A stretch of DNA of 64,000 bases from Wurfbainia villosa (taxonomy: Eukaryota; Streptophyta; Magnoliopsida; Zingiberales; Zingiberaceae). A program made the translations under genes and the position numbers. This document shows positions 22,901 through 37,900 of this stretch, piece after piece. The stretch's first letter is position 1, and each line of letters starts with the position of its first letter. The stretch is taken from contig CM045996.1 of the NCBI GenBank assembly GCA_025175895.1, positions 109,233,179-109,297,178 on the forward strand, read 5' to 3'. Under the pieces are notes generated by a model. The model was not told the origin of the DNA. It saw only the letters and a program-made list of their open reading frames with translations, and searched no databases.

Positions 22901-25900
22901 CTCCCAGGTTACTTCCAGAGGAGTAACTGGTGTGAGGGCAGAGCATTTGTTGTGCCGCACTCTACCACTATAGATGGTGGTAGTTGGAGTTGCGTGCAGT
23001 TGTCCTGGGTGCGTGGTACTCGACCACTCATTGGTAGTGTTAGTCGGAGTGGCCAGCAGCAGGGACCCCCGTTGCGTAGCGAGCTCTTTACGCTCACATG
23101 CTACTTGATCATACTGCCCACTCGGCCACTCTATAGCAGTGGTTGGTGTGAGTTGGGACAGTTGTCATGTCATGCCACCTAGGCCACACTGGGGTCGTGG
23201 TAGCGAGTAGGGGTGAGCAGGAATGACTATGCATGCTGCATTGTCATATCATACGGTGTTTTGCATATGATTATATATATATACATACCTGCTTGTATAT
23301 ATATATATATGGATGATGGTGATTAGTATACATACAGATACAGTCTATATGTATACTCACTTTGATGATGCATTTGTATGTACTATGCTTGTTGCATTTT
23401 TTGTACATATTCATACATGCTACTGCATTTCCTGTATGGTAGTAGGCTGGTACTTTTATACCTGTTGGTTATTCACGGTGATACCCTTGGATCATATTCA
23501 GGATATTGTGTGAGTTAGTATTATTCTTTTATACCCTATGATGTGTATATATGCCCAGGTTGGATCAGGATAGGGTAGCTGACGGTCAGGTATGTCAGCA
23601 TCGTTGTTGTTCAGTTTATTTAGTGTATGCATGCATATATACCTTTTATACTGATGTATACCTGTTGTTCGAGTAGATTTAGACTGTTGAATGACATGTA
23701 ATATTGATACATATATTTACATGTTTTCTCTGATTACTCGAGTTTTACTCACCACCTCGACTCGGGTTTTTCCGTCGCCTGTAAGGTAGACGCCGACGAT
23801 TTCTTGGAGTCATACTGACCGATCCATCCCATCTCCATTTTCCGATGCCTCCCGAGGAGTTTATTGTGTTTTTCTCTCTTTGATATGTTTGGACTTGTTT
23901 ATGAGTTATGGATTTTGGTCCTATGTCATGGACCCTTGTTTTGTTATGGACTTATCGTGATGTCGATGTTTTATGTACGGTTTTAGTACTGTGGTCTTGT
24001 CAGGTGGTGTACACCTGTATATTTTTGTTATATATGTTGTGGGTATGCGCTTTTTATTTCCGCTGCTGTTATTTGTTATATATATTATTGTTGTTGTGGG
24101 CCTACGGGCCTTGTATTAACCCGAAATGTTGCCACGTACAGGTGAGATGTCGTCCGTTTGATTTTCGGCTCGGCATGCTCTCGGGGCGTGACAGTTGTGC
24201 CATCATCTTTATGTACACTTATGACTGAATTGTCTCCACTCAATTAAATAGTCATCTAGGTTATCCAAGTCTACAGAATTTAAAAAAAACAATCTTAACT
24301 TCTTGAGTGTAGTCAATTAGAAAAATATGTTAAGAAGCATGCTTTTTTTAGGGCATTCTAATCTTTGCGATCCAAGTCACATCTACTCAAAATTGATTTT
24401 AAATATTTTATAACCTTTAATGGTTGATGACTACTCTAGCCTAACATGATTTGTCTAAATGTGCTCCTACAGAATTTCCTTAACGTAGAGGTTGTTGTTC
24501 GAGGGAAGATATTTCTATTCAACAATAGAAATATGTTCTTCATGTGCTTGAGAAAGCTAAGATGTTAGGGTCTAAGTCAGTTGCCGTCCCATGCATCATA
24601 ATGTAAGATCATTGCAGGGTTATTATATAATTTAAAGGCGTAACACAGATTAGTTGGAAAACTGAATTACCTTAGAAACACCAAAATTTACCATCATGAT
24701 TATCAAAATTGATATGGAAACTATATTGGACATTCCAAATTCTATGGTATCAATCATATCGAATCGATGAGATAAGTGATATCAGAATCAGTGGAAAATT
24801 TTCAAAATGAAAAATAAAATAAGTTTATTTTTTAGAAGCAAAACAACATTAAAGCATGCAAAGACAAACGTTAAAGTAGTTTATTTATTTGAAATCATTT
24901 TACTACTTGTTCACTACCAAAAAATGTATAGCATTTAGATAGTCAATTGGTTTAAAATTAATTCAAAGCAAAACATACAATATGTAACAAGCACCTCAAT
25001 CATGAGTTGCCAATTTATAACAAAAAACATAACTATTAATTTAACAGTATAAAATGCTATCAAACAAATATATATTCATTAATAAGTTAGAAGTAGCAAT
25101 AAACATTAACATAGTCACTAATGTTAATGTTAATGTTAATCTAATTATAATATAGCATAATTGGCAAGTGAATATTTTGTATCATCTGAATTAATTCAGA
25201 TGGAAAAAAGGCTCTTAAGTCGTTTAATCTGTACAAATACATAATATACTATGATAATTTGTTTAATAAACATACTTTATAAGCAATATATAAGATGTAT
25301 AGATAATATCTTTTAATCTGATCGCCAAAACCTAGTTTCAAACCTCAATACCCAACCCACACTTTGCTTACACGGTACCTCTTTTCCACATGGCAGGTAT
25401 ATCAGTTCCCCTCTAAGCCCTTCAATGCCGGTACTTTTTCCACCCAAGACATCACCCCTATTTTCTTTTCTCAATGGCACACCCTCTTCCACACAGCAAC
25501 CACCTTTTCTTCATGCTTGCACACTAACTGGCCCCACATCCATATTCAATAGACAAAGCAGCCTCCTTTGCACCTATTTTGGAGCCAAAGCTCTTGTCTT
25601 AGTTGGCACTGATCAAAACCAGGAATGCATTCCCAGATACCAACATCATTTCAACTTGTAACATCAATCCTTTCATGCCAACTAGCTAACGGATTCATTC
25701 AGCACCTAAATCCCGTATCAATCAAAATGGCACAAAACCTTAAGGGTGTGTTTGGTTCAAGTAATCATACATAACCTTGGTTATGTGATTACCAGAGAAT
25801 AAAACATAACCTTGGAATAAAGTATAACCTTAGATAAAAACCTTGTTTGGTTGGAGGTTTTAATATATAACTTAGTTTAACATTTTACTAAATTATCCTT

Positions 25901-28900
25901 TGTCTTTGCTCAATCAATTCGATTACGACGATAGAAATATTAATGACAACGGCAGCGATGACCGCCCGTCGGCGATTTCGGCCGATCGGGCGATGGCGGT
26001 GCGTGACCGGCGGCGATGGTGGCCGCCACCACGACGTGGCCGACCGACTGGTGGCGACGATGGTGGTCGACCGATCGGCGACGACAACGACGATCGGTCG
26101 ACTGACGGCGACAACGAGCGCGGCGGCATCGACATGGCGGCGAGCGTCGCGGCGATCAGCGCCGTCGTCGGCCGCCGGCCGGGCGATAAGCGGCGGTGGC
26201 GGTGGTATCGACGACGGCACGCGGCGGAGAGCGGCGACGGGCGGATTGGCAAGGCCAGCGCGGTGGTGGCGGCGCGGCGGGCGACGGGCGGCGGCGGTGG
26301 CGGCGAGCGGTAGCAGCGGCGGACGGCGGCGGACGACAATTGAGTTTTGACAAATTGACATTTAATATATTGCTAGGGGTAATATTGAAAAAAAGTTTCC
26401 TTAACCCCGGGAATCAACAAAAACCTTGGTTCTCCAAGGTTTTCCGATTCCCCCTAAAAAGGTTTTTGTTCATAACCAGGTAATGAACAATTACCAGGTA
26501 ATTGTTTATAACCTAAACCAAACAAGGTTTTTGTTGATAACCTAACAAGGTTATCAACAAAAACCCCCAACCAAACGCACCCTAAATGTTAGATGAGGAT
26601 GCAGTTGTAAATATACAAACTACAATGATGTACATCGAAAATGGTAAATGAGATATTATACAAAGTTAGAGGGAACTATGTTATGCAGACTCAAGTACAA
26701 AAGTTCAACAAGAATGTGGATACAAGTGTGTGGCAGATCAACAATGGCTTAAGTCAGCTATGCTAAAAAAAATTATACATTATCAGTAGTAACCTAGTAT
26801 CCACAGAGAGACAGCATCTAACACAAAAATAACGTATGTAGATGTAGAGTGCAAGCATCAAAAGAGAGACTAACTAGGGAAATAACCCTATTCCACAGTT
26901 AACAATTAGGAAACAGCATAATAAAAGACTTTTAGTACAACTACGAATATAAACCTGCTACATCAACGATCAAGTAGATAGAGATGATGAGAAGAGAAAA
27001 TTGGGCTCAAACCATAATTTAAAAAAAAAACATGAACATAAATCTTCTTAAATATCTGGCAATGTCTAAAGGCATCAAAAGAAAGAAACATTAATCTTAT
27101 TGAATCATACAGAAATCAACCATAAGGACAATAGAAAATTTTAGAAGTTAGTAGACATGTACAGTCTTACTTTGCTTCGTTAAAAGCACACCATCAGTCT
27201 TTACATGCAAAAGATCCATGCATGACAATTCATGCTCTCCTAGCACCTATAGAATAAAAGGGTTCATAAACAACTATGAAATTACAATGACATCTAACCT
27301 CTCATAAATGTAGGATATCATATAAAAATAAACAGAAAAAAGAAAGTGTATACAACTTTGTGCAGTTCAATAAGATTGCTCCTTGATATAATAATTCTTC
27401 GGTCCTCTTCGATCTGCTTGTTAAATATTCTAAGCTGTTCATCATCCTGCAAGCAAAAGAAATGAATCATATTTCTGCAGCACAAAAGACCCGTCATGAG
27501 TTACTAGCCTCCATCAAATTGGCCAGCCTCTCTGCCTCTATCAAATCCCTTAGGGGGGCGTTTGGTTTGGAAAAAATTTTCCATTTTCCGTTTTCACTTT
27601 TCCTTTTCTAGAAAACAGAAGAGGGCATTTGGTAGTGGAGTTTTTCATTTTCATTTTCCTTGGAAAATGAAAAAATGCAGAAAAGTTGTTTGGTTAAACA
27701 TTTTCTGTTTTTATTTTCTGGAAAACAAAGTCTAATTTGGTTGGAAAATCGTTTTCCGTTTTCTAGAAAAGGGAAAAGGCGGAGGTGAACCAAACAATGC
27801 CGAAGTTTTCAAGAAAATGCTTCTTTATTTTCTGAAAAACGAAGATGGAAAACGGCAACCAAACGTCATTTTCCGCATTTTCTCATTTTCTCATAAAATG
27901 AAAATAGAAAATGAAAAATGGAATATTTTCTACGAACCAAACGCTACGTTATCTTCCTTAGCTTTAACTCTATTTCTCTCAAATACAATCGCTTTTCCTA
28001 TTGCCCAACTAATTAAAAGCTCCTAATATTAAATTCAATATAATCCAAATTTTGGGTGTTTGATTTCTCGCTCAAGAGAATCAACATTAGTTGGTACCAA
28101 TCCAACTTGGCCAATCAACAAATTCTACCAACCATGTGCTAGACATGAATTCATATCCATAATTATATGTTTGTTGTCAATTATTTTGAATGTCTGTAAG
28201 AATTTTAATATAAGATTGGGCAAGGTTTAAAATCTCGAGCCATCTCGAAGTTTTAGTCTCTGACTAAAACGATATTATCTTAGTATCATGTCAATATTTT
28301 GATGCAAGATGCCGATAATGGATTGGAATTGAAAAATGAATGAGATGAAACATAGGAATGAGACATTGTCTAAAATTTTGTATCATGTTGGATAGTCGAA
28401 ACATATCATTTTGGTAGATTATTAAAACTCGATACCACTCAATACTCAATATAGACAATACATCCTTCCTTTGCTTCTCCTTCCTCTTTTAACTTACAAT
28501 ATCATTTTGTCACCAACATGTATTTGAACAATATTTTTCCATTTCAAACTTTGGTGTCGAGTGGTATTGAGTTTCAGTGATTTATCGGAACAATATATTT
28601 TGACTGTTTCACCCGACATAATACGAGATTTCAAGCTATGAGATAGATAAATTAGTTGAGATATAGTGAAACAATTGGATTTGAAAGAAAGAGTTCAAGG
28701 TGAGGAAGATCAGGGATTTGATGAACGTGGAAAGGTCGAAAACTAAAAATGGCTCAATGGAGGCTAATATTTTGAGAAAATTTGCACCTTCATGATTGTT
28801 GTAAGTGCGGACAGGAAATCATAACTCCTCGCCACCCACACCTAGTATTAATCAATAATTAATAGTTAACCACACTGATATTAGAAAATTTTAAATTAAT

Positions 28901-31900
28901 GTATAATAGAATGGTTACTAAATTAATAATTTAAGACAATTAATTTAGGTTTAATTATTAATAATTTACAAAATTAAATAATTTTTAATAGTTGATTGAT
29001 AATTAATTAGTTTATCTAATTAATTTAATTAATAGTTTTAATAATATTATTTATTTTAAATATTTAATTCTACATTTAATTTAATAAATTGAATTCATAT
29101 GAATTTTAAATTAATAAACTAAATTCATACAGATTTTAAATTTATTTGTTTGCAATTAGATAAATCTAAATTTTAAGAATAATTTAAATAACAAATATTT
29201 AAATACAATTTATTTTAATCAGATATTAAAATTGATTTGATTAAACAAAGCAAAATTAGTTACATTAATTAAATTTAATTAGATTAACAATATTAGTTAA
29301 AATGAAATTAGAAATGATTTTGTCAATTAAAATTAAGTAAATTAAGAACAACTCGATGCATGAACCTTTCGCCGATGCAATATTTTGTGGAAGGATTTCT
29401 CCATATTGGATTTATTGTATGCAGCTTTACTTTGCATTGCAAGAGGTTATTTTTGTGACTCAAATTTATGACTACAAGGTCACACGACAATTTTACTATT
29501 GCGCTCCCCTTCCTTAAAAAATTTAATTACTTAAAATATTTTATTTCATAATTGAAATTGATTAAATTAGAATTAAATTGATCAAAATTTTAAATTAATT
29601 TAATTAGGTTTGAAATTGATTTAAGAGAATTTAATTAACTAAAAATTAATTTAAATGATATTTTAATTTAATTTAATTAAAATTGTGGGTATTGGTTTAT
29701 TAATAACACTAGCAAGGTAATATACCCATCAATCATAAACAAATGATTTTTAGGTTTTTGTATATCTTTTCTGGGTTAATGTTTCCTTAGCTTTTGAATT
29801 TTTAGATTGATTCCAATCCCACAGATCCAATATGGCCAACATTCAAGTTTTTTGAATTTCCAACACTAACACCCATGGTCTAACAACTTAATTACCCTTT
29901 TAAATATATCACTATATATCTTAGTATTTGTTGACCTAGAAAAGACTTATGACAAAGTTCCGAGAGAAATTATATAGAGAATTATAAAAAAATATTAGCG
30001 TAGCATATATTAAAAAGTTAAGGACATATATGAGAATGTAATAATAAGAGTGAACATTCTAGGCTGAGTAACCAAAATATTTCTTATAAAAATAGAGTGA
30101 TATCAAAGATCAGCTTGAAGTCGATGAATTCACTGGACACATTTAATACACATTATCATGGTGCATGTAGTTTGCAAATAATATTGTTTCGATAAATGAG
30201 ACACATGAAGGATTAAATGCTAAATTCAAACTTACAAGAAATACTAGAAGTGAAAAGCTTTAGACTTAGTAGATTAAAGATAAAATATATTAAATTTAAG
30301 TTTAACAATATTAGATAAAAAAAATAATTAAAATAGAAGATGACGAATTGTCTGTAACTAAAAACTTTAGGTTACGTTTGGTGAAGGGTAATCAACCTTG
30401 TAATGTAATCAAGATGACATTACAAAATAGATTAATTTGTTTGGTACAATTTTAAAATTGTAATATAATATAATCTGGATTACAAAAGATAATGAAATTT
30501 TATAATCTGGATTACAAGATCAAAACGGTGTAATCTGATTGTATTCCAAGCCCAAAAATTTAAATGTCAAATATACTCCTAGTTTTAACTCTCGTTCTTC
30601 CGATCAAATTAGAGACCGAAGATCGGTGATCACCAACGGCGACGATCGGCGACCGCCGGCTATCGGTGGCCAACGGCCGTCAACCAGGGTCGGCGTTCGA
30701 CGACTGACTGTCGACGATCGACAATCGGGGACCAACGATGGCGATGGCAGCCGCGGGCGATTGACTAGGATTTTAATTATATTTGAACGAAGTTATAAGG
30801 ATATTTTTGTTATTGTATAATAATATGAATTACATTCCTTATAAAAAATAATGGACATCAAACAAAAGAATATATTCACCTTTATAATCAAAGATTATAC
30901 TCCTGGTATATAATTCTTTGACCAAACACATTAATGTAATCTCAATTACATTACATTACATTGCATTACATTCAATTACAAATTTTATTATATTACAAGC
31001 TTGATTACATTACCCCTTACCAAACATAGCCTTAAGTATTTCAATTATTTTTGCAAAAGGATGGAAAGGTTGAGAAAGATATTTTATATAAAATATGAGC
31101 AAGATAGTTGAAATAGAGGAGAGTGTTAGATGTTTTTTGTGATCATAAAATACCTCTAAAATTTAAAAGAAAGTTATACAAAACGACAGTTAAACCTATT
31201 ATGTTTTATTATATGGAGCTAAAGTTGGAGTTGGAGTATGACTCAAGCACACGAGCAAAAGAAGAAAATCACATAGATGATGCTAAGGTGAATGTGGAGG
31301 CATATGCAGATGGACAGGATAGAAAACAAGAACATTAGAATGAAAGTTGAGGTTGCACCTATCAAGAGAAAACTCGAAAAGATATATTTAAGATGGTATG
31401 AATATGTACTTAAATGATTAATAAATGCTCCAGTCAAGCGATGTGAAACTATCACAAATACATATATTAAACGAGAAAGAGGAAAACTAAAGAAAATTTA
31501 GTTAGCAACGATAAAATAAGATAAAATTTATTTAAATATAGATAATGATATAGTGGAGAATAGAGTCCAATAGCATAGAAAGATTCATATAGCCGACTGT
31601 ACTTAGTGGGATAAGACTTAATTGTCATTGTTATTATATTAGATATCTTGGTAGCCAAACCATCTCTTACAAACCCTAGTATGAATCTCATATTATTTTG
31701 TGAAATAAAAGACACAACATAAGCATAACAAAAGCTACAAACCTCGGGCGGATGGATATATAGAGCATTAGTAAATAGTTTGAATATTTCTTTTTCTTCC
31801 AATGACTTGCTAACTCCCAATCCCTCAGCTACTCGCTTCAATGGAAGGGGCTGCAAAGAGAATAGTCCATGGAAATTGCTAGTAATGACCAAACAAATAG

Positions 31901-34900
31901 TATTTAACAAGTGCAAGGACCATTCTTTAATTAAGCAGAGACTCAAACAAAAAGAATAGTTATATCATAGTTGCAATCGTCTCCAGGCTAACAATCGTAT
32001 GAATCATGTAAAATCACAGATTACAGAATAAAAACCAGTATAGGTATCACAATGCAACAAACAAATATGAACTGGAACAACCATTTGGCAAGTAGATTAG
32101 ATTCATTGGTGTCAACCAATAGGAAATTTAAATACAAAAGGCAATATAAGAAAAGGAGGACTCGATAAACATATTTAAAATAGATCATAAATATTTTCTT
32201 TCTTTACCTTTTCTCAAATCTTCATGGTATCATTCATTAAATTTATTTTAACACAACTGCTAATATCATTGACTTTAAACTATAAACTACAACAGAGACC
32301 ATTTCCTTTAGGGCAAACAAAAGTTCACAACCCAGCTCATATGCTATAACCAACACAAGTAATTAACCCTTTCACATATTTTTGTGATTTATTCATTAAA
32401 TGTACTTGTCAGTTGTCACTAGTCTCCAATTAATCATTTCAGAAACGACAAATCTCATGGAACGGTGAGCAATGCAAGTTTAACTCGTCTCCCTCTCTTT
32501 CCTCTTAAAACATTGTTTGAGAACAGCTGATTAGCAGTACTCTTCCTCTCTTTCCTCTTAATCCATTCTTTTCTTCTTAGAGATAGTGGAAGTGTCCATC
32601 TTTTCTCATGTTTTGCCAATCTGGAATCACTCAATTTTCTGAAAGGCAAATTCTCAACTCTAATTCCTACCTTTTTAACTAAATTTGAGCATTTTGAGTA
32701 ACTTTTGACATTCTCTACCATTTCCAATTGATTACTTGGTCTCAATTGATTTTTCATATTCCAATCAAATACACTTATTTTGACAACCTTGAATATCTTA
32801 AAGGGGTGAACATCTGAATGAAACCGCAAAAAGAAAAAAAAAACAAAACTGAGCAAAATCAAAGAGAAAATGGCTTATTGGATGGTTTTAGTTCAAACCA
32901 AAAAAAAAATAAAATAAATAAAATAAATATATATATATATATCATGGGTGCTGATCCGTGCGCGACTCGTGCACGATGCATTCTTCACCATTGATCCATC
33001 GCGATTGCACAGTGAATGGGGAATGTACAGTACTTCCGCCCGTGACTTCCTTCTCCAGTGAGCGTTATAGCCCAACCCCTGAATCCGTCGAGGTCGCCGT
33101 CGCTGCCGACCGGATTCCGACTGCAGTCCGACATGACTCCAACGTCGGTCGGACCGCGGTCAGATTCCGATCAGAACGCGACCGGCATCCGATCGAACGA
33201 CGGCTGCGGGAAGAAATCGCGTGACAAAAAATCACTGTGCATTTCCCATTTACTATGCATCGCGATATATATGCTAGGCGTCAATCTGTTCGCGACTCGA
33301 GCGCGACAGCTTCTCCACCATCTGATCAAACGGGATTGCACAGTAATAAGAAAAGCACATTACCTTTTCCATCCATCTTCTTCTCCGATGAGTACTGTTA
33401 GAATATTATATATATGGCTAGGGAGAATTTGTCTGAATATCGTTAGGGATAATTATTTCGGATAAATTTCGATAGGGTTTGATTTATTTCTTTGATTAGG
33501 CCCTAATTTTTGTATATAAATAGGGCTTCCTCTATGTAATAAGGTATCTCTTTTTTATGAAATAACATGGTATCAGAGCTTTAGGTTTCCGCCTTTCGCG
33601 TTTCTCTCCTGAACGCGCCTCTTCTCTTCTCCCGAGTGCGCGATTTTTTTCCCTCGCTGCTGCTCGCGTTCCTCTCCCGAACGCGCCTCGCGGACACGGA
33701 AGAAACGCCACGAACCCCTCCGTCGCCGACGACTTAGCTGCTCGCGTTCCTCTCTCAAACGCGCCTCGCGGACACGGAAGAAACGCCGCGAACCCCTCTG
33801 TCGTCGACGACTCCCTAGCCTCCTCATCGCAGTTTCCTCCGCGTCAACGACTCCCTAGCCTCCTCGTCGGAGTTTCCTCCGCCGAGCGAGGACACAGAGG
33901 CTGCGATCGTTGGCCAACAAAAGAGGTGACCGGGGTCGCAGTTTCCTCCGCCGATCGAATGACAGAGGCTCCGACGCCGTCTTCTCCATCAAAAGTCGGC
34001 ACGATCCTTTTCTTTGCGTCTCTGCGCGATTTCTTCCTTCTCACGCGCGCGATTTCTTCCCGTCACTTTCTTCTCACGTGCGCACAACGACCTTTGCTGC
34101 AAACTCCCACGCCACACCAACGCACTCGCCCTTCGTCTTCCTCTGTCCCGCCGACCGACGCCGCTTATCCCAATCAAGGCTATCGCTCTCCGCTAAAAAC
34201 CCCTCTTTCGGCACCTTCATTTCAAACCATCCAGCCTTCCTCTGTCATGGCTACCTCCAGCACTTCGAAGCCAGATTTTCCAATTTTTACTAACCACGTT
34301 AAGGCACCGCTCTCGTCTGAGCTCTTGGATGGTAAGAACTACTCCTCTTCGGTCTCTCACATTGAACTTTGGCTTGTTGGACAGGGTTATGAAACACATC
34401 TCATTCAAACTGAAGAGGATATTCAAGTCGTCGATCGTCCCTTATGGAAAAAGGTTGATGCTCAGTTGTGTTGCATTGTCCAAGCCACCATCCATCCATC
34501 TCTCAGGGATGTCTCCCGTACTCATAAGACCTGCAAGGATGTTTGGATACAGGCTCAACAACTTTTTACGAACACTTCTCGGCATCTCTATCAAGTTTGT
34601 GACGACCTCATGACCATCCTTAATGCCCATCAGATCAAGGATTCTATGTCAATTTATCTGGGATCAGTCTCTAGCCTCCTATGTGAGTTCAATTACCTGC
34701 TTCCACCTGCGGCTACTCCTGTTGCAGAGCTTGAAAATCAGAAGAAATTTTTTATGACTCTGGCCTTATATGGTCTGCCCACAGATTACTCTCATATTCG
34801 TGATCAAATCCTGGGCAGCCCCATAGAGGCCACCATGGACTCTACCTGGGCAACTCTCCTTCGTGTCTCTGCCAAAGTCTTGACATTGTCATCTTCCGTT

Positions 34901-37900
34901 CCTGTTGACTCTTCAGCTTTAGTCTCTCGAAAAAACAACAAACCTCCACCTCGTAAGGGTGGCAAAGGACGTCCTTGGTATGATCATTGTCACCGACCAG
35001 GACACACGATTGATAAATGTTGGAGTTTCCATGATCGACCTACTCGTGCTGCTCAGATCGCCCAGAGTTCTATCACTTCTTCAACTTCCACTTCACAATC
35101 GACATCAGATCCAACTCCACCGCCTTCCTACGATGACTTTATGAAATGGCATGAGGATCGACGGGATTCTAATTCCACTGTTGTCGTTACACAAGTTGAT
35201 AATTCCTTTACTGGCATATCTCGCTCTTCGGGTCCCTGGGTACTTGACTCTGGGGCCACCGATCATATCACGGGTAATAGATCTCTGTTTTCTTCACTAT
35301 CTACTTCCGGTTATTTACCCTGTGTTACCATGGCAAATGGTTCTCAAATTCAGTTCCAAGGTGTTGGTGTTGTTCATCCTTCCCCATCTCTTCCCATTCA
35401 TAATGTTCTTTATGTTCCCAGAGCTCCCTTTAATTTGTTATCAATGAGTCAACTTACTCGGTCTCTTGAGTGCGTCATCTCGTTTACTAAATCTTCTGTT
35501 TCATTACAGGACCGGATACGAGGAGGATGATTAACTTCGGATGTGAGTCTCATGGCCTACATCGACTTCAACAAAACTCTCTTGTTGGTGCGACGGCGGC
35601 ATCTCCACTTGTTATTCATGCTCAGTTGGGACATCCTGGTCTTGATAAGTTAAAACAGTTACATCCTAGTCTGTCTCACTTAGAGTTTTTGTCTTGTGAG
35701 TCGTGTCAGTTAAGTAAGCATGTTCGTAATTTGTTTTCTCCTCGCATTATAAGTCGAGCTACGTCCCCCTTTGCGTTGGTTCATTCCGATGTCTGGGGTC
35801 CGAGTCGTGTTGCCTCTTCATTGGGGTCAAAATATTTTGTTACTTTTATAGACGATTTTTCCTATTGTACTTGGTTATATCTGATGAAGGATCGTTCGGA
35901 ATTGTTTTCTATTTTCCAATCTTTTTTTAATGAAGTAAAAACACAATTTGGTATCCCTCTTCGATCCTTGCAGAGTGATAATGCACGTATCTATCTACTC
36001 CGTTTCGGACCTTCTTGGCATCTCATGGCGTATTATATCGGACGTCTTATCCTCATACCCCCCAACAGAATGGAGTTGCAAAACGCAAGAATCGTCATCT
36101 TCTCGAGACCACCTGGACTCTTCTCCTTCACTCTCACGTTCCTCTTCGTTTTTGGGGTGATGTCGTACTTATTGCATGTTATCTCATTAATCGCATGTCT
36201 TCCTCCACTTTACAAGGTCAAATACCACATCATGTACTTTATCCGAAGCAGTCTCTTCATCCTTTACCACCTAGGGTCTTTGGTTCTACATGTTTTGCTC
36301 ATGCTCTTGATCCTGGCATTGATAAAGTCTCTCCTCGGTCGCATAAATGTGTTTTCCTTGGGTACCCACGGTCTCAAAAAGAGTATAAGTGTTATTCCCC
36401 TACACTCCGTCGGTATTTCATCTCTGCTAATGTCACGTTCTTTGATTCAGTTCCTTTCTTTGGGTCTTCAGAGTCGTTGTCCGAGGTTCATCCTTCTATG
36501 CCTGTACCAGTCTTTGATCCTCCGGAAGATTCTCTATCACCCCCAGCCTCAATTCCTCCTCCTTTGCAAGTTTATCAGTGTCATCCTCGTCCTGCTCTGC
36601 TGTCGCCCAACACTGACTTTGCCATGGGATCATCTCCGGAGCCAGATCCTCTGCTCCTTCCTCTGGTCCAGCCTTCTGACTCTGATATTCCCATTGCACT
36701 TCGGAAAGGTATACGTTCCACTCGTAATCCTTCTCCTCATTATGTTTCTTTGAGTTACCATCGTCTTTCTCCTTCCTATTATTCTTGTCTTTCCTCCTTG
36801 TCGTATGTTTCTCTTCCGAAGACTGCAGGAGATGCATTTACCCATCAAGGATGGAAACAGGCTATGCTGGACAAATTAGTGTCTTACGAAGTTGTGGGAC
36901 TTGGGACCTCATTCCTCTACCGCTAGAAAAGTCAATTGTTGGTTGTCGATGGCTATATACGGTGAAGGTTGATCCAGACGAAAGGGTTGATCGGCTTAAG
37001 GCTCGTCTCGTTGCTAAAGGTTATACTCAGGTCTTCGGATTGGATTATGGGGGCATATTTTCTCCTGTTGTCAAGATGTCCTCTATACGCTTATTCATGT
37101 CCATTGCTGCGATTCAACACTAGCCTCTATATCAGTTGGACATCAAGAATGTGTTCTTACATGGTGACCTACTCGAAGAAGTCTACATGGAGCAACCTCC
37201 GTGTTTTGTTGCTCGGGGGGAGTCTTCTGGTCTTGTGTGCCGCTTACAAAAATCTTTATATGGTCTCAAGCAGTCACCCAGAGCATGGTTCGGTAGATTC
37301 AGTATTGTAATTCAACAGTTCGACATAACTCCTGAGGCGGTACGACCATTCTTTTATCGCCACTCATCTACTGGTTGCATCTACCTAGTGATTTATGTTG
37401 ATGATATTGTCATCACAGATAGTGATCATCTCAAGATCTCACAGGTGAAACATCTTTTCAAACATTTCCAGACAAAGGATCTCGGCAGACTTAAATATTT
37501 CTTAGAGATAGAAGTAGTACAGTCCAGAAATGGGATCATTATATCCCAAAAGAAATATGCAATAGATATTCTAGAAGAAACAAAAATGTTAAACTCAAAG
37601 ACAGTTGACAACCCTATGGATCCTAATGTCAAGCTCCTGCCAAATCCGGAGAGCCTCTACCAGATCCTGAACAATACAGGCGATTAGTAGAGAGACTAAG
37701 TTACTCATCACTATCGCCTAGATATCTCATTCACAGTAAGTGTAGTAAGTCGGCCAACTCTCCATGAAAGAACATCGGTTGCCCAGAAAGGATCTTTGAT
37801 TTAAAACAAAGGACATACTCGAGTCATAGGATATTCTGATGCAAACTGGGCAGGATCTCCCAATGATAGGAGATCTACTTCTGGTTTTTGTATATTTGTC

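Noticed and set aside
22593..23182. Open frames of 64-104 codons within the long putative LTR
   Set aside because: No domains, and they lie in noncoding LTR DNA bounded by a 5-bp duplication.
25888..26483. Overlapping Arg/Ala-rich open frames up to 157 codons
   Set aside because: Low-complexity GGC/CGA words in the core of a Harbinger-like element, open on both strands; no protein family visible.
27608..28026. Phe/Lys-rich frames
   Set aside because: Products of TTTTC/GAAAA repeats of the 27553-27948 MITE.
33926..34246. Upstream extension of the copia gag frame (start at 33926)
   Set aside because: Codons before 34247 lie in the leader, lack family similarity and are open in several frames; the MATSSTSKP start at 34247 fits the family.
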